Notes under the pieces: model-generated
Database searches by the model: none
What the model was told of the DNA's origin: nothing
The model's input: only the letters and a program-made list of their open reading frames with translations
Translations under genes and position numbers: made by a program
Source: Dissophora ornata
Taxonomy: Eukaryota; Mortierellomycota; Mortierellomycetes; Mortierellales; Mortierellaceae
Assembly (NCBI GenBank): GCA_025201705.1
Contig: MU616803.1
Location: 1 to 40,956 of the forward strand
Direction: 5' to 3'
Length of the DNA: 40,956 nt
Shown here: positions 1-11,594 of the stretch, in pieces
Numbering within the stretch: position 1 is the first letter of the stretch
Layout: each line of letters opens with the position of its first letter

Positions 1-449
1 GGGGGGTGGGAGTTGACGTCTTGTGCAAAGAGATGCTTGAGACACACATTTTACGCAACTTGTGGAGTCGTTATGACCGCGGATACATCACAAAGGTCTT
101 ATATTTGCTATCGCGCTCTTCGTTAATATCGATGCCGATCAAGGGGCGAAGTGGGAGCAAAAATCATGGCGATTCAACTTGATCGATGGTACAATCACAG
201 TGGGAAATGAAGCAGTGTCGTGGAGGACAGTGTCTCGTGCTCTGCAAGTCCTGAACAGCAGAGTTGCTATCACAACCAAGGCAAAGCTGAGGGTTCTTTC
301 ATAAATGCGGTGTTCACACGAGTCGAAACAAGGCAAGTCAAGGACTAATGGCCGAAAATCCGGTTATTGCTTGCAAAACATTGCGCGACCAGAAGAGCTA
401 CTATGTTTGGATCAGAGTGATTGCTGTGCGCAGAGAGGACAGACACAAT
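1..449. other. Left edge, no supported gene
   Basis: The window opens with a short G-run. I see no reading frame here with recognisable protein character. The sequence may continue the decayed element that occupies the following 850 bp, but nothing in it can be assigned. Confidence 0.4.
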
Positions 450-1294
450 TCAAGGCCGCACCACGGAACAGACACAGTTGCCATTCAAAGAACTAGGGGC
501 TTTGGAGAGATTACATACGAAATAACGTGAGATTGAACCAAGGTCTGGTTGCCCTCCAGGGGCCTGCCCATTCTTGTGTTCAGTCAGAGACTTGCCGTAT
601 AAACACTTGTCCGCTCGAGGACTTCGGCCGTATATTTGCATCCACGGTCGCGCTTGCTGACCCTCTGGTTGGCTCCGCTTCTTCTTTTCCGCAACCCTGT
701 TGGATTGTTCCCATGCCACCGTTACTGTGCACCTTGGTTTCCATAAACGCTCGCGGGCCTCCTTCTCGACAAAACTACAGGAAGATCGGGCAACGCGCTG
801 GGCAATGCTCAGTGGTGACCGGAATTGCCATTCTTTTGACAGGGCAATAGGGACAAAGCCGCGGTAAATGTCACAGACCGCCCAAGTTGCATCTTGATCG
901 AATCCATAGGGGGTCACGCAACTGCCCTGGACAAGGAACTCTTGCATCGGGATGGCAAGGCAAGGCTCCAATTGTATGGTCTCGGGTTCCGGCCTATCTT
1001 CTTGACCCATTGTTTCTGACGGGTCTTGTTGTGCACCACTGTGGCACGTTGTCCCCCCATCTGCAGACCGTCTTCTCTCAGCAGGTCTTGGACTTGCCTC
1101 GTCTTGGGACATATCCAAATGTGTTCGTTGTCTTCGGTTGCGGTCTGGAAATAAGCAGACCTCACATTGCACGTGCCTGGAAACGAATGGCTCGCAAAAG
1201 CAGCAAACTTACAAGACAAACCCTCCACCTCGATGCCACGTCGAATAATGGAATCACCATCATCGTTCATTACTCTCCAGCTCATCACACCCAA
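450..1294 (-). pseudogene. Decayed retrotransposon-like ORF, 3' part
   Basis: Two overlapping minus-strand frames, 1294-914 and 1172-450, read as one protein if the frame shifts near position 980. The first part carries EDNEHIWICPKTRQVQ, resembling the His/Cys zinc-binding tail after the reverse transcriptase domain of non-LTR elements. The second part carries QEFLVQGSCVTPYGFDQDA and later RLWKPRCTVTVAWE, with the even composition of a true coding sequence. No start codon, reverse transcriptase palm motif or terminal repeat is visible, so only the C-terminal end would remain. The family call is from memory of fungal LINE-like proteins and is tentative; a decayed host gene is the alternative. 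It lies about 100 bp upstream of the coatomer gene on the opposite strand. Confidence 0.4.
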
Positions 1295-1392
1295 CCGCGC
1301 ATTCTCATCATTCGTATCACCCCCAGTCTAGCGTGAACATAGTTCTCATTTCATCCTCGTCTTCATCCCCATCCAAATACCCTACACCCACA

Positions 1393-3875
1393 ATGGTATA
1401 ACGGAGTTACTCCATCAACATCTTCATGAGTGCGACTGCAGCGTTGTACACCGCAACTGAACTCCCTCTTCCCGTACCCTATCCCTCATCGTCCTAGGTT
1501 GTTCTTGCAGTTTCTATTTGCACAAAGAGCGGCAAAGGTATGCTTTTTTATTGTCAGGAGACTGTGCGAACCGCTACATTCTGACTGACCTGCGATCGCC
1601 CTGCCATTCAGCTTTAATCTCGCGCCAGTTTAGGGAAATGACACGCGCCAGAATTGAGGGGTTGATCGCCTCGTTTCCGAAGTTGACCAGCAGCGGCCAA
1701 CAGCACACCACGATCGAGACTGACCATGTGCGATATGTATACCAGCCATTGGAAGAGCTGTTCATTGTCCTTATCACTAACAAGCAGTCTAACATCCTGC
1801 AAGGTATGCTGGTGCAACTGGGCCATCCTAACAGATGTGTCGGAGCCTCTGGATGGCTCAATCGCTCGATTGGCGCGTTCGACTGAGTTTTTTACTAATT
1901 CCTAACCGTCCCTGTAGACATTGACACGCTTCAATTGGTCTCCCGAGTCGTATCCTCGGTTTGCAGGCCCACTGACGCGCGCGAGATTGACAGGAATGCG
2001 TTCGAGCTGTTGAGCTCATTCGATGAAATCATTTCCCTTGGATACAGAGAGAACGTGAACCTGGCTCAGGTTGGAAGCATCTCGGAGATGGAGAGTCACG
2101 AGGAAAAGATCCAGGATATGATCGAGAAGGTATGGCTCTGTGATGGGATCTAAGTATGGCCTCCTTGCTTTCTTGCATTTTCTTACATATTCTTCTAAAT
2201 AATACAGAATAAGGAGCGCGAAGCCAAGGAGGAACTCAAGAGGAGGGCGAAGCAGCTAGATCTTCAGAGAAAGGAACAGAAGAAGGCTATGGGCGGCATG
2301 GGTGGCGCCTACGGTCAAGGAATGGGTGGCGCCTACGGTCAAGGAATGGGTGGTGGATATGGTCAGGGTAGCTCCATGGGTTTTGGAGGACAGGCCGGCA
2401 TGGGTGGAATGGGTGGTATGGGCGGCATGGGCAGTAACCAGGGCTTTGATTCCCCTACCCCCTCAGCGGATGATAATCAGCCAAAGTTTAAGTATGATTC
2501 GCAAACGAGCCTTTTGTGCAGTTCATGATGCTCTTTCGTGAATCATGTCACTGACGATCCTGTGCTGTCATATAGCTCTGCTCCTAGGACGCCCGCAACT
2601 AAGGCTAGAGGCATGCAATTGGGACGCAAGCAGAACAACGCGGATCTTATGGAATCATTGCGCTCCGAGGTGGAGGCAGCACCAGTTGTGCATCAGCAGA
2701 CCCCCATTCAACCCAGCTACTCAGCCCCTGTTGAACCTGCATTCCCCATGGAGAGCGTACATGTTCATATAGAGGAAAAGATCACAGTCGTTGCAAATAG
2801 GGATGGCGGACTTGAGAACATGGAAGTTAAGGGTGATCTTATGCTCCGTGTCTCTGATCCAAACCGCGCCAAAATTAGCCTTGCTCTTCGTCATCTTGAC
2901 GATTCTGCCATTCAATTCAAGGTAAGCGTCGGGTGCAGTCGAGCGTCGGGTGCAATCGAGAGGCGGCTCGCAATGCTAAGTGGGAATTGCCGCTCTAACG
3001 CGTTCTATGGTTTTACCTTTGTCTCACATAGACCCATCCAAACGTGAACAAGGTCCTTTTCAACAGTGAAAAGATTATTGCATTCAGAGACTCCTCGAAA
3101 GAGTTCCCACTGAACACGCCTACAGGAGTATTACGCTGGAGATATATTAGCAAGGACGAGAGTTCAATTCCTCTCTCAAGTAAGACTTTACTGGATATCC
3201 CCAGGATGGAACTGAATGTGCAAATGAGTCAAGCCCATACCTAACGGGTTCTTTCTATTCCTACATGTTGCTAGTCAACTGCTGGCCTTCTCCATCTGGC
3301 GATGGCTCAAGTGATGTTAATATCGAATACCAGCTGGAGAATGAGGAGATGGAGTTCAAGAATGTTAGCATTATCATCCCTCTCCCGTAAGTGCACTAAT
3401 CGTTAAATGACAGCACCCAGCAGGTTCTTAACAGACGTGTCCTTACTAACAGTACCATGTCTTCGATAATCTTCACATAGACAAGGAGCGAGCCCAACTG
3501 TTGGTGAGGTGGATGGAGAATACATTGTGGATCGTCAGCAAAGTGCTCTGATCTGGCGACTGCCCTCGATCGACTCATCCAACCCGTCTGGATCAATGGA
3601 ATTTAACTGCCAGGGTGATGACCCCGAGAGTTTCTTCCCTGTCTCTTTCCAGTTCGAGAGTGAGCGCCTCATCTGCGATGTTGACGTACGTACGCCATTT
3701 GTACCATGAATTCCTTGGACTTTTAGTCTCGCTGATATCGCGATCATACTAATCCACGATATCCGCTTTCTTTACCCCTCAACAGGTTGTGTCCGTGTCG
3801 CAGGTTGCAGATGGTTCCAGTGTGCCGTTCTCGAAGCAGAGCATCCTGACGCCAGCAGAGTACAGCGTTGTGTAA
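1393..3875 (+). CDS. RET2: Coatomer subunit delta (delta-COP)
   Basis: Delta-COP is part of the F-subcomplex of COPI, the coat of Golgi-to-ER vesicles. Ten coding exons fit: 1393-1395, 1498-1537, 1612-1803, 1918-2129, 2208-2491, 2576-2921, 3032-3179, 3275-3386, 3481-3685 and 3786-3875. All phases close and give about 543 aa, near the yeast length. The N-terminal longin-like domain starts [13 protein letters not shown] and continues [16 protein letters not shown] charged helical segment ([15 protein letters not shown]) follows, then a Met/Gly-rich linker near residues 175-225. The C-terminal mu-homology domain includes [20 protein letters not shown] and ends EYSVV. The first coding exon is only the start codon, with GTATAA as donor directly after it; this start is chosen because delta-COP proteins begin M-V-V-L-A. 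A poly(A) hexamer lies at 3968. It is convergent with frataxin. Confidence 0.95.
2286..2436 (+). repeat. Met/Gly-rich coding repeat in delta-COP linker
   Basis: Imperfect tandem units of about 24 bp encode [12 protein letters not shown] octapeptides two to three times and then collapse into MGG triplets. The repeat sits in the unstructured linker between the longin and mu-homology domains, so length changes would probably be tolerated. Confidence 0.8.
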
Positions 3876-3967
3876 TCAGGAGGACCCGCATAGATAGAGG
3901 TATCGCTATGAGGCCCAGCCAGAGCTTGCAAGGACATCTAGGGACGCTCCATAGAAGACCCACAAGT

Positions 3968-3973
3968 AATAAA
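3968..3973 (+). terminator. Poly(A) signal of delta-COP gene
   Basis: AATAAA 93 bp after the delta-COP stop, followed by an A-run. It lies downstream of the convergent frataxin stop (4111), so the two 3' UTRs probably meet or overlap between 3.88 and 4.11 kb. Confidence 0.5.
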
Positions 3974-4110
3974 AAAACAAAAATGCCTGCAAAAGCCTCA
4001 ACCCCAACCCACAGCTCCGTGAAATATAGTGAAGAGTATTCATTTATTTCTATATGGAAGTTTTCTATGTTTTTGTGGTTCATGGTTGTCGAGGACATCA
4101 CCTCTCTGCT

Positions 4111-4945
4111 TTATTCATGACCAAGACCATCCAGCGGTATATCGATCTCAAAGCCGAGAGCCTCCGAGATTTCAGTGTCGAGCAAGTACTTCAAGGAGTG
4201 GTGATCGCGGTTATAGAACCAGGTCTTATGCTTTGAATCGTAGTCATATCGCTTAGGTCCCGTTGAGGGAGATGACAACCAAAGCTGCTTGTTTGGCGGC
4301 TGCTTGTTGACGACGTAGGTGCCTTTGTCGCCAAGCTTGAGGGTCATCACACCACTCTGATGCAATAGATACCAATTACAGGAACATTTAGCGATACAAA
4401 TGCCACAGTTTTTTTATGAAAGTTCCCTCCTTCCAGTGTGGGACGCAAAAATAAGCAATGACACACCTTTTTGCATGGACTCACCTGATATTCAACATCG
4501 TATCCAGGGATATCATGCTCGTCGCCCAGATCCTCAAAGTACTCGACCATCCTGTCCATGCATGCGTCCGTGATTGTGTGATAGTCGTCGTCTGACAAAT
4601 TGCTGTCGTTTTCCGACAGGTAAAGAAAACCATACCTCGTTAGCAACCACGGAACGAGGATTCTCTTACAAAGAAAAAAACAAGTAGCGCAGCCGATATG
4701 GCTTTGTACCTGATAGCGTATTGTGGCTCCGATTTCGAGGAACTGAAGAGGCGCGAGGGGGTGAAGGCTGTCACTGATTTAGCGGCGTTTTGAGGGTAAT
4801 GGATATGAAGGCGAGGAAGGGATCCTGCAAAAGCTACAGGGAACTGTCGACAACTGCGAGCAGAATATGACAGCTGGCGTAGAGTCTTCTGGCCGGGCTT
4901 TGCCCTTGCGATGAGTGTTTTTGTGAAGTTGACAGTCGATGTCAT
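4111..4945 (-). CDS. YFH1: Frataxin, mitochondrial
   Basis: Frataxin is the matrix protein that supports iron-sulfur cluster assembly. Three exons fit on the minus strand: 4945-4710, 4602-4485 and 4356-4111, giving about 199 aa. Residues 1 to about 75 form an Arg/Ser-rich presequence without acidic residues until near its end. The acidic first helix follows ([19 protein letters not shown], then [12 protein letters not shown]). The beta-sheet carries the family signature [14 protein letters not shown] and SGPKRYD-like TGPKRYD, followed by TWFYNRD. For intron 1, I prefer the acceptor CGACAG (before 4602), because the branch-like TGCTAAC lies about 32 bp upstream of it. A nearer AG at about 4628 would add 8-9 residues in the same frame. 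The gene is divergent from the mitochondrial bL9 gene, with start codons 188 bp apart. Confidence 0.93.
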
Positions 4946-5133
4946 TTTGTAGGATTACTGAGGCAAAGAAGGGCAATGGTGGAGACGCGCTGTCACCTAT
5001 TGCGGAAAGATGATTGGCAGTCACTTGTGGCGGATTTTTGTTTACGTCCATTCCCCGCACTCGTCTTTGGCTTGCCGAGGGAAAGCGACGGGCAGAGGGC
5101 ATTCAATTCTACTTCTTGTTCGACATCCACATC
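4946..5133. promoter_or_regulatory. Shared intergenic region, frataxin / bL9m
   Basis: Only 188 bp separate the two divergent start codons, so both promoters must lie in or overlap this segment. I see no TATA box on either strand. Both products have mitochondrial presequences. Confidence 0.5.
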
Positions 5134-6346
5134 ATGTTCTCGGTCAGCAGGTCATCGCTCTCCGGAGTTGCCAACCGTTCCGCCACTCATATCGTCAAGG
5201 TACGGCGTCAGGACTGAAACTAAAAGGACTTTACGACATTGACCAGCCTTTGCTCGTTGATCAGTTTCACAAAAACAGAGATTCCGTATCGACCAGGCGT
5301 AGGACTGATAAGACTCATGAAGTTCAGGAACGACATACAGCCGTCATTAACGCGCTGTCCGCTATCTACATTTCTGTATCTTAAAATTAACTGCTATAAC
5401 TAGCGCTGGAGATCATCAAAGTCAATTGAGGTCACTTTGAGGGCAAACGTTCAGGGACTCGGAAAGCCAGGTACGGGAATCGGCGCAATCTTGAAGCACT
5501 GATGTATGAGCGGCCTACTCGAGATACCGCTATGCGTCGTGGGAATTGGATGGGCTCGAGCAATTGATCCCAGCATGCTTACTTTCTAATTGTGCTTTTA
5601 CGTGATTTAGGCGAAGTTGTCACTGTCGCTCGTAAGCAATTCAGCTGCATTCTTGGAGGCGCACTCAGCAATTGGCTTCAATTACGCCCTTCTGGAGTAT
5701 GGGATCATATCACTTATTAATTTTCGTGGGCTTTTGTTCTTTCATTGGGATGCGCAATTAGCTGGAAGGATGAGAAACCAGCTCTATCCCCTCAGACTCG
5801 CCAACTACATTGATAAGAATGCACAGCACTACAGGGAGGCAACCCTTGCTGGTCAGGATGCTTTGAAAAGCGCACAGGAAGTCAATAAGGTTCGAAAGAG
5901 TTCGATATTTACGACTATTCGTGTCGCAGTGTTGACTTATACATTAATGTCATGTCGAAGAGACCATGCAGCCCAGATCCATAACAGCTGAACACCCTAT
6001 ATTCGCGATTATTTTGGGCAACTTCAATGTTATTTAGGCTTACCAGCAAGCAGCCAAGAAGGAGCAGCGAATCGTTCAGTTGCAGGACCTCCGTCACCGT
6101 CTCCAGTCGCTGCCCCCTCTGGTCTTCTCGCGTGCTGTGAACGAAATCTTGCCCGGATCAAAAACGATTTTCGGATCAGTGCAGGCCGAGGATGTGGTCA
6201 AGGAGCTGAAGGAGAAACATGGAATCATCGTAGACAAGGTCACAGTCAATGGAACAAAGATCAAGTCGATTGGTGACTCTTGGGCACGAGTCGATCTCGG
6301 AGATTTGGGATCCGTAGAGCTGAAGGTTGTCGTGGAGAGGCGCTAA
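5134..6346 (+). CDS. MRPL50: Mitochondrial large-subunit ribosomal protein bL9m
   Basis: bL9 bridges the L1-stalk base of the large ribosomal subunit. Five exons close in phase: 5134-5199, 5404-5470, 5611-5631, 5762-5889 and 6038-6346, giving about 196 aa. Residues 1-30 are a basic presequence (MFSVSRSSLSGVANRSATH). The N-terminal L9 fold reads IEVTLRANVQGLGKPGEVV, then VAPGRMRNQLYPLRLANYI, which matches the bacterial GLGKKG...V-PGYARNYL-P pattern. A linking helix with KKEQRIVQLQDLRHRL follows. The C-terminal domain has KTIFGSVQAEDVVKEL and DLGSVELKVVVERR. Exon 3 is only 21 nt but encodes part of the core motif, so its splicing is well supported. The symbol follows the yeast name and is an inference by family. 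Confidence 0.9.
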
Positions 6347-6917
6347 AGAAAATCAAAAAGAGCGGTATTCAAACAACTACCATAGAAGATGTTTAATATT
6401 TCAAAAATGGGTATTTATTTAATTATTTGTCATTTGCGCGTGTATTTGATGCCAATGCTAGCTTGGGCGTAAACTTTCTCAGGCGGACATAGAGTCAAGT
6501 CCGTGGTAGGAGGAGAAGCGGCCCAGTGATAGTCTCACGCGACACAATGCTACAATGCGTCGTCAAGCTACGGGACTATCAGAAACGTCAAAGTATTTGT
6601 TAGTATTTGTCACGAACATGAGCGGGTTATTGAGGATGAGTAAATGTTTGTGTTTGCTCTCATCTTTTGCGCGTGAGTGTTTGTGCAGCGGCTCACTTCC
6701 AGCCGCTTCGCTTCCCCACATCCCTTGCATCCTGCCTGTCCCTGAATACGAACGCCTAATGGTTGATTGATATTTTAGCCCACCAACGCCCATCCTTCTC
6801 TTTCTTCTCTGACTCCGTCTCTTCTCCTCGTCCTCATCCCTCGCCTTGACCGCACTCTCTCTCTCCCCATTTCTCAGCCTTGCTCGCTCCAAAAAAGGGC
6901 GTTTGTAGGTGCGAAAT
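6347..6917. promoter_or_regulatory. Intergenic: bL9m 3' end and CT-rich leader of next gene
   Basis: The first part is AT-rich 3' flank (TTTATTTAATTATTTG near 6412). From about 6785 to 6895 the plus strand is strongly CT-rich, a usual core promoter or leader composition in filamentous fungi, leading to the ATG at 6918. No other gene is seen. Confidence 0.45.
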
Positions 6918-9725
6918 ATGTCTTCAAGGAATGCGAGCCCTCGCACTCCTCAGTCCGCCAACCCCTTTGACCGTAATGATCCCACCGCCACCACCACCGA
7001 CAACCGCAATGACAATCCCAACATCATCATCGTAAACAGTGACATTATGATTCTTCCAGGCGAGCAGCAGGAATCGGCTGAAGATGACGAGGACCAAGTC
7101 TCGGAAACTCTCTCGCTCTCATCTTTAGGTCAAAGTGGGAGCCGAGGGAGCAACAGAAGTCACTCCACGACCGACAGTCCTTTGTTCAGCCACATACAAG
7201 AAAGTGGGCGTTCTCAAGAGTATCTCGATCCCCACTCAGCAACGGCCCAACCAACGAAATCTTCACGGCCTTTCGAGACATGTCTTCCTATCCAAACAAC
7301 AGTGGCTCCCTATCCTTCCGCAACGAGTAATCCTCCATATCAGCTCCAACAATACCAACAGCATCCGTTTAATTCTACTTTTAATCCTAATGATAATAAA
7401 GGCTGCAACGACCGCTCTGCTCCCGACCTCGATCTACAGCAACGCAATCGGAGTCATCAGCAGCAAGCACGTCCCAGATCCCCACCTCCTTCCTCAGAAT
7501 CAACCTCAGTGACCCCAAGGACCATTGATGCCCCTTCATCTGCCAGCCGGGGCGCAGTACCACCGGTGGCAGGAGCCGCTGTAGCAGCCACGACTGACGG
7601 TCGGACCCCTTCGAAACGCGGTAGTGGAGCTCGTGGGGATGGCGAGGCCACAGCAAAAAATATGAATAATATTGGTCGCACAAAGCAGGACTCGGCACAT
7701 CAGCCCACTCGTACCAAAAAGGGCATTGCTAATAATAATGCCTCGAACAATAATCCTGTGTCGCGCAAGCAGTCTTTCGATGCGCCATCTTCGCGACCAG
7801 GGTTTTTCTCCTTTTTGAAGAATCGTAAGAGGGACGCGTCTGAACTCATCGCAGCCGCGCCAGATACCAACAGCGCGTCTGGAAGCAAGAATAACCTTAT
7901 TCACGACCAACATCACCACCATGCGCATCTAAGAAATGACATGGTACCTGAAAGATATCCGTTCTCGCATGGCCATGGAGCTCAACGAAAATCGGGAGTA
8001 CCGGGCAGGAATGGCGAGGAACCAGAGACGGATATGTTCAACTTTGTCAACATCATGATGGATATGCCAGACGAACCAACCTGGCGACAAGTTCTGGTGA
8101 AGATGGCAAAGGTGCTGGCGGTGATGACCATCTCGTACCTCGCTCTCATGTCACTGTATTTCGCGGCGGAGGTAAACATCACCTCTGTTTGTTTGCCCGC
8201 ATGCCGATTTGTAAGCCTGTCCAGGCCCCACATAACACCAGCCTTTTTTATTTAATAATCTTAATAGTTTCAATCAGACGCGCATATGGAAAACTTTAAT
8301 GTCATGGTTGTGGATCTGGATCAGGGAATGATTGGCTTTAACTTTCTCAATTTCACTAAGCAGACCAACGAGGAACCTGGACAGCTCAACTGGTCCATCC
8401 AAGATGCAAAACTCTATCCGAACACTTCCATCATCCAAGATCAAATCATCAACGGTTACTTCTGGGGCGCCGTCGTCATTCAACCCAATGCGTCCTCGAA
8501 TCTCTACAAATCTTTCGTTGACAAGACCGTGGATTATGACCCAAACAAGGCATTTGCATTCATCTATGATGGAGGGAGAGATCCACTTGTGGTCAAGCCT
8601 TACATTGTAGCCAACATGTACACGCAGTTTTTGTTCTTCACAAAGTACTTCAACCCGGCCTGGATTAAGTTCCTGCTGCAAATCTCGCAGCAAAACAACG
8701 TGAACGTGACAGCCCTGCAGGTCGCCCCGCAAGTTCTGGGCACACCCGTAGCGTTCGAGGAGTTTGACTTGCACCCGTCGACGGCTTCGATCATCACATC
8801 CGCCACAACTGTAGCCTATATCTGGATTTTTTTGATAGCCGGCGGAAGCACATATCTGGTGGCACACTTGGTTCAACCCAAGACTCGAAACGCGTCCGTC
8901 CTCAAGACCATGGCCATTTTGCTTATCCCCTTGCTGATGTTCTTGATCACGCTCTCAATGGCCTACAGTGTGCTGCTACTGGCCTTTGGCGTACCTTTCC
9001 CCTCGGGTGGCTCCCAATTCATGTCTCTCTTTGCGGGGATGCTCCTTCTCCAATGTGCGGTCGCTTCGATGGTTCTATTCCTGATCTACTTGATTCCTGT
9101 GGTCTTTATCCCAAGTTTCACAATCACATTTGTCGTCATGAACGTGATTGCGGTGTTCAACCCTGTGGAGCTGATGCCTAAGTTCTACCGATGGGTCTAT
9201 GCGATGCCATTCCTGAACGCGGTCCAGATTTCACGATTTGTATTGATGGGATCCTACAACCGGCTGAAATACAATATTCCGATTCTGGCGGCATGGGTCC
9301 TGATACCCGTGGTGTTGTTGCCGTTTGCGATCTCGAGGCAGAAGCGATTGGCGAAGGAGGTGCAGATTGAGGAGGAGGAGGAGGAGGAACGACAAGCTGA
9401 GGAGCTGCGATTGAGACTGCAGAAACAACATCAGCTCAAGGAGTTGCAGCGTATTGATCGAGTTGAAGATGAAGAGGGGACGTTGTCCAGTCTTGTCCGT
9501 GGCGAGAGACATGTCGTGGAGGATGCTTTCGGCGAGTATATGACAGATAAGGAGGAGGATATTGGTAGTAATGGAAGCGAAAACGAGCGAAGGAACCATC
9601 CTACACATGCACACGCTCAAGTTTATAGTCTTCCCGCCTTTAGTCAGCGAGGCGGAGTGTCGGATTCGTCGCCAAGCGCACCTCCGGAATCGAAGGTGTT
9701 TGGGCACTCGAACCAGGGTCGCTGA
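6918..9725 (+). CDS. SNG1-like / DUF3533 multi-pass membrane protein
   Basis: Two exons, 6918-8171 and 8268-9725, close in phase and give about 903 aa. The first ~380 residues are a disordered cytosolic tail rich in Ser, Asn, Pro, Gln and His. A first membrane segment (VLAVMTISYLALMSLYF) precedes the large non-cytosolic domain, which starts ENFNVMVVDLDQG and contains NGYFWGAVVIQPNAS. At least five more hydrophobic segments follow, including VAYIWIFLIAGGSTYLVAHL and FTITFVVMNVIAVFNP. The tail is acidic (EEEEEEERQAEEL). This layout matches the DUF3533/SNG1 family; yeast SNG1 affects nitrosoguanidine resistance and membrane lipid asymmetry. The long N-terminal extension is more than the family core needs. 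Substrate unknown. A poly(A) hexamer lies at 9806. Confidence 0.85.
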
Positions 9726-9805
9726 ACACGGGGCTCTTATGAGTCAGAAATGCCGCTAGACGAAATCAAGTAGCTGAGTGCCCTCGACCCTTACTCAGAA
9801 ATATA

Positions 9806-9811
9806 AATAAA
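9806..9811 (+). terminator. Poly(A) signal of SNG1-like gene
   Basis: AATAAA 81 bp after the stop at 9725 and about 150 bp before the next start codon. Confidence 0.5.
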
Positions 9812-9957
9812 AGCGACGCATTGATGAGGACGGAGTTTCTACTCTCCCCAAGATTAGTGGCACTCGAAGGTAGAATGCACGTGATGACTGCATATATGAC
9901 CAAGCCTGGGAACTCGAAACTTCTCCACTTCCACCCAACAAGACTACTTTACACGCC

Positions 9958-11594
9958 ATGGCCCAAGAACCCAACCGCAACACCTCGCTCCTCCATGCTG
10001 GCTACCACCACCCCTTGCACAGGACATGGCAGGCCGGCTCTAAAATCGATGCCAACATGTTGATGTACCCCATCTTTGTCACCGACAACGACGACGTCGA
10101 GGAGAAGATCGACACCCTGCCCGGTCAATCTCGGTAAATGGTGCTTTGCATTCATTCCATTCCACGCTCGAATATCTCCTGACACTCTGCTAGAGGCGGC
10201 TCTTGTAGCTGGCCTTGATGTCGTTGTGCAGGATTGACTTTAATGGATTCATTGGACCCTGGAGTCACAGCGCAGCAGTCAGTCGACTTGCCCTGAACCA
10301 ACTTACATCGAACATTGTCCACAGCGCTGATGGTTACCCTTATTCTTTTCTATGGCCAATAATCGGTCGTCTGCTGTATTGCTAGATGGGGAGTTAACCT
10401 GCTGGTCGACTTCTTGAAGCCCCTCGTCGCCAATGGCCTCAAGTCGGTCATTATCTTTGGTGTCCCTGTCAACATCAAGAAGGTAAATCTCAGACTAAAA
10501 CATGACACACTTGGAGAGAAAGGATCTGGCCGGATCGGGTAACAGCCGAAGAGAGGCAATCTTTACGTCCTTGCACTTTCATTGATTGCATTATCCATTT
10601 TTTTTTCTTGATCGCTACCCTTCTATCCAATGACCCGACCCGCTTTTTGTTAATGAGAACACGCCACGCACCATGTATCTCTCTCTGCATGCAGTTTCAT
10701 TTTACTAAATTATTTGTTTTTTGTTTTGGTTCCTGCGCCCTCAATTTTGTCCATTAGGATGCGGTCGGATCAGCTGCTGACGATCCCAATACCCCTGCCA
10801 TTCGCGCCCTGCATGTGTTGAGCAAGGCTTTTCCAGACTTGCTTCTGGCGTGCGATGTCTGTCTTTGCCCTTATACTTCGCATGGACACTGCGGCGTCTT
10901 GCGTGACGATGGCACGATCGATAACAGAGCATCAGTCAAGCGTTTGGTCGATATTTCAATGGCTTATGCCCGTAATGGCTGTCAGATGATTTCGCCCAGT
11001 GATATGATGGATGGTCGTATCAAGGGAATCAAGGATGCGTTGGTGGAGGAGGGTATCGCCCACAAGGTCAGCTTGATGTCGTACTCTGCAAAGTTTGCGT
11101 CGGGATTCTATGGACCCTTCCGGTATGTTTTTATATCGTCTTTGTGTAGTGTGAAGCCTAAAAAACTATGTGTTTATACTACGGCTGACGCCATTTGATG
11201 GCCACTATTCCATATTCTCAGTGATGCATGCCATTCGACTCCTGGAAGTGGAGACCGCAAGTGCTACCAGCTTCCTCCTCAGGCCCGCGGACTGGCCCGT
11301 CGCGCTCTTGTCAGAGACATGGGCGAAGGTGCCGACGTGCTCATGGTCAAGCCTGGTACACCTTACTTGGATATTTTGAGAGATGCGCGTGAGATTGCAC
11401 CTGATTACCCTCTCTCGGTCTACCAGGTCTCGGGCGAGTATGCGATGATCTGGCACTCCGCCAAGGCTGGTGTGTTTGATCTGAGGACTGGAGTCATGGA
11501 GACCATGGATGGATTCATCCGTGCGGGTGCCAACTTTATTTTGACGTACTACACACCCCAGATCTTGGAGTGGCTCAAAGAAGATAGACAGTGA
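9958..11594 (+). CDS. HEM2: Delta-aminolevulinic acid dehydratase (porphobilinogen synthase)
   Basis: The enzyme condenses two 5-aminolevulinate molecules to porphobilinogen, the second step of haem synthesis, in the cytosol. Four exons close in phase: 9958-10133, 10386-10482, 10758-11122 and 11222-11594, giving 336 aa, the normal family length. Residues visible include the substrate-side segment [10 protein letters not shown], the zinc-binding cysteines in [15 protein letters not shown], and [10 protein letters not shown]. Two active-site lysines sit in [17 protein letters not shown] and DVLMVKPG; the second is the usual Schiff-base lysine. [12 protein letters not shown] follows near the C-terminus. 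The intact cysteine triad suggests the Zn-dependent type. Intron 2 is about 275 bp and AT-rich. It lies between the SNG1-like gene and P1, all on the plus strand with separate promoters. Confidence 0.95.

Noticed and set aside
8274..8876. 200-codon minus-strand frame opposite the SNG1-like gene
   Set aside because: Antisense shadow of a well-supported coding exon.
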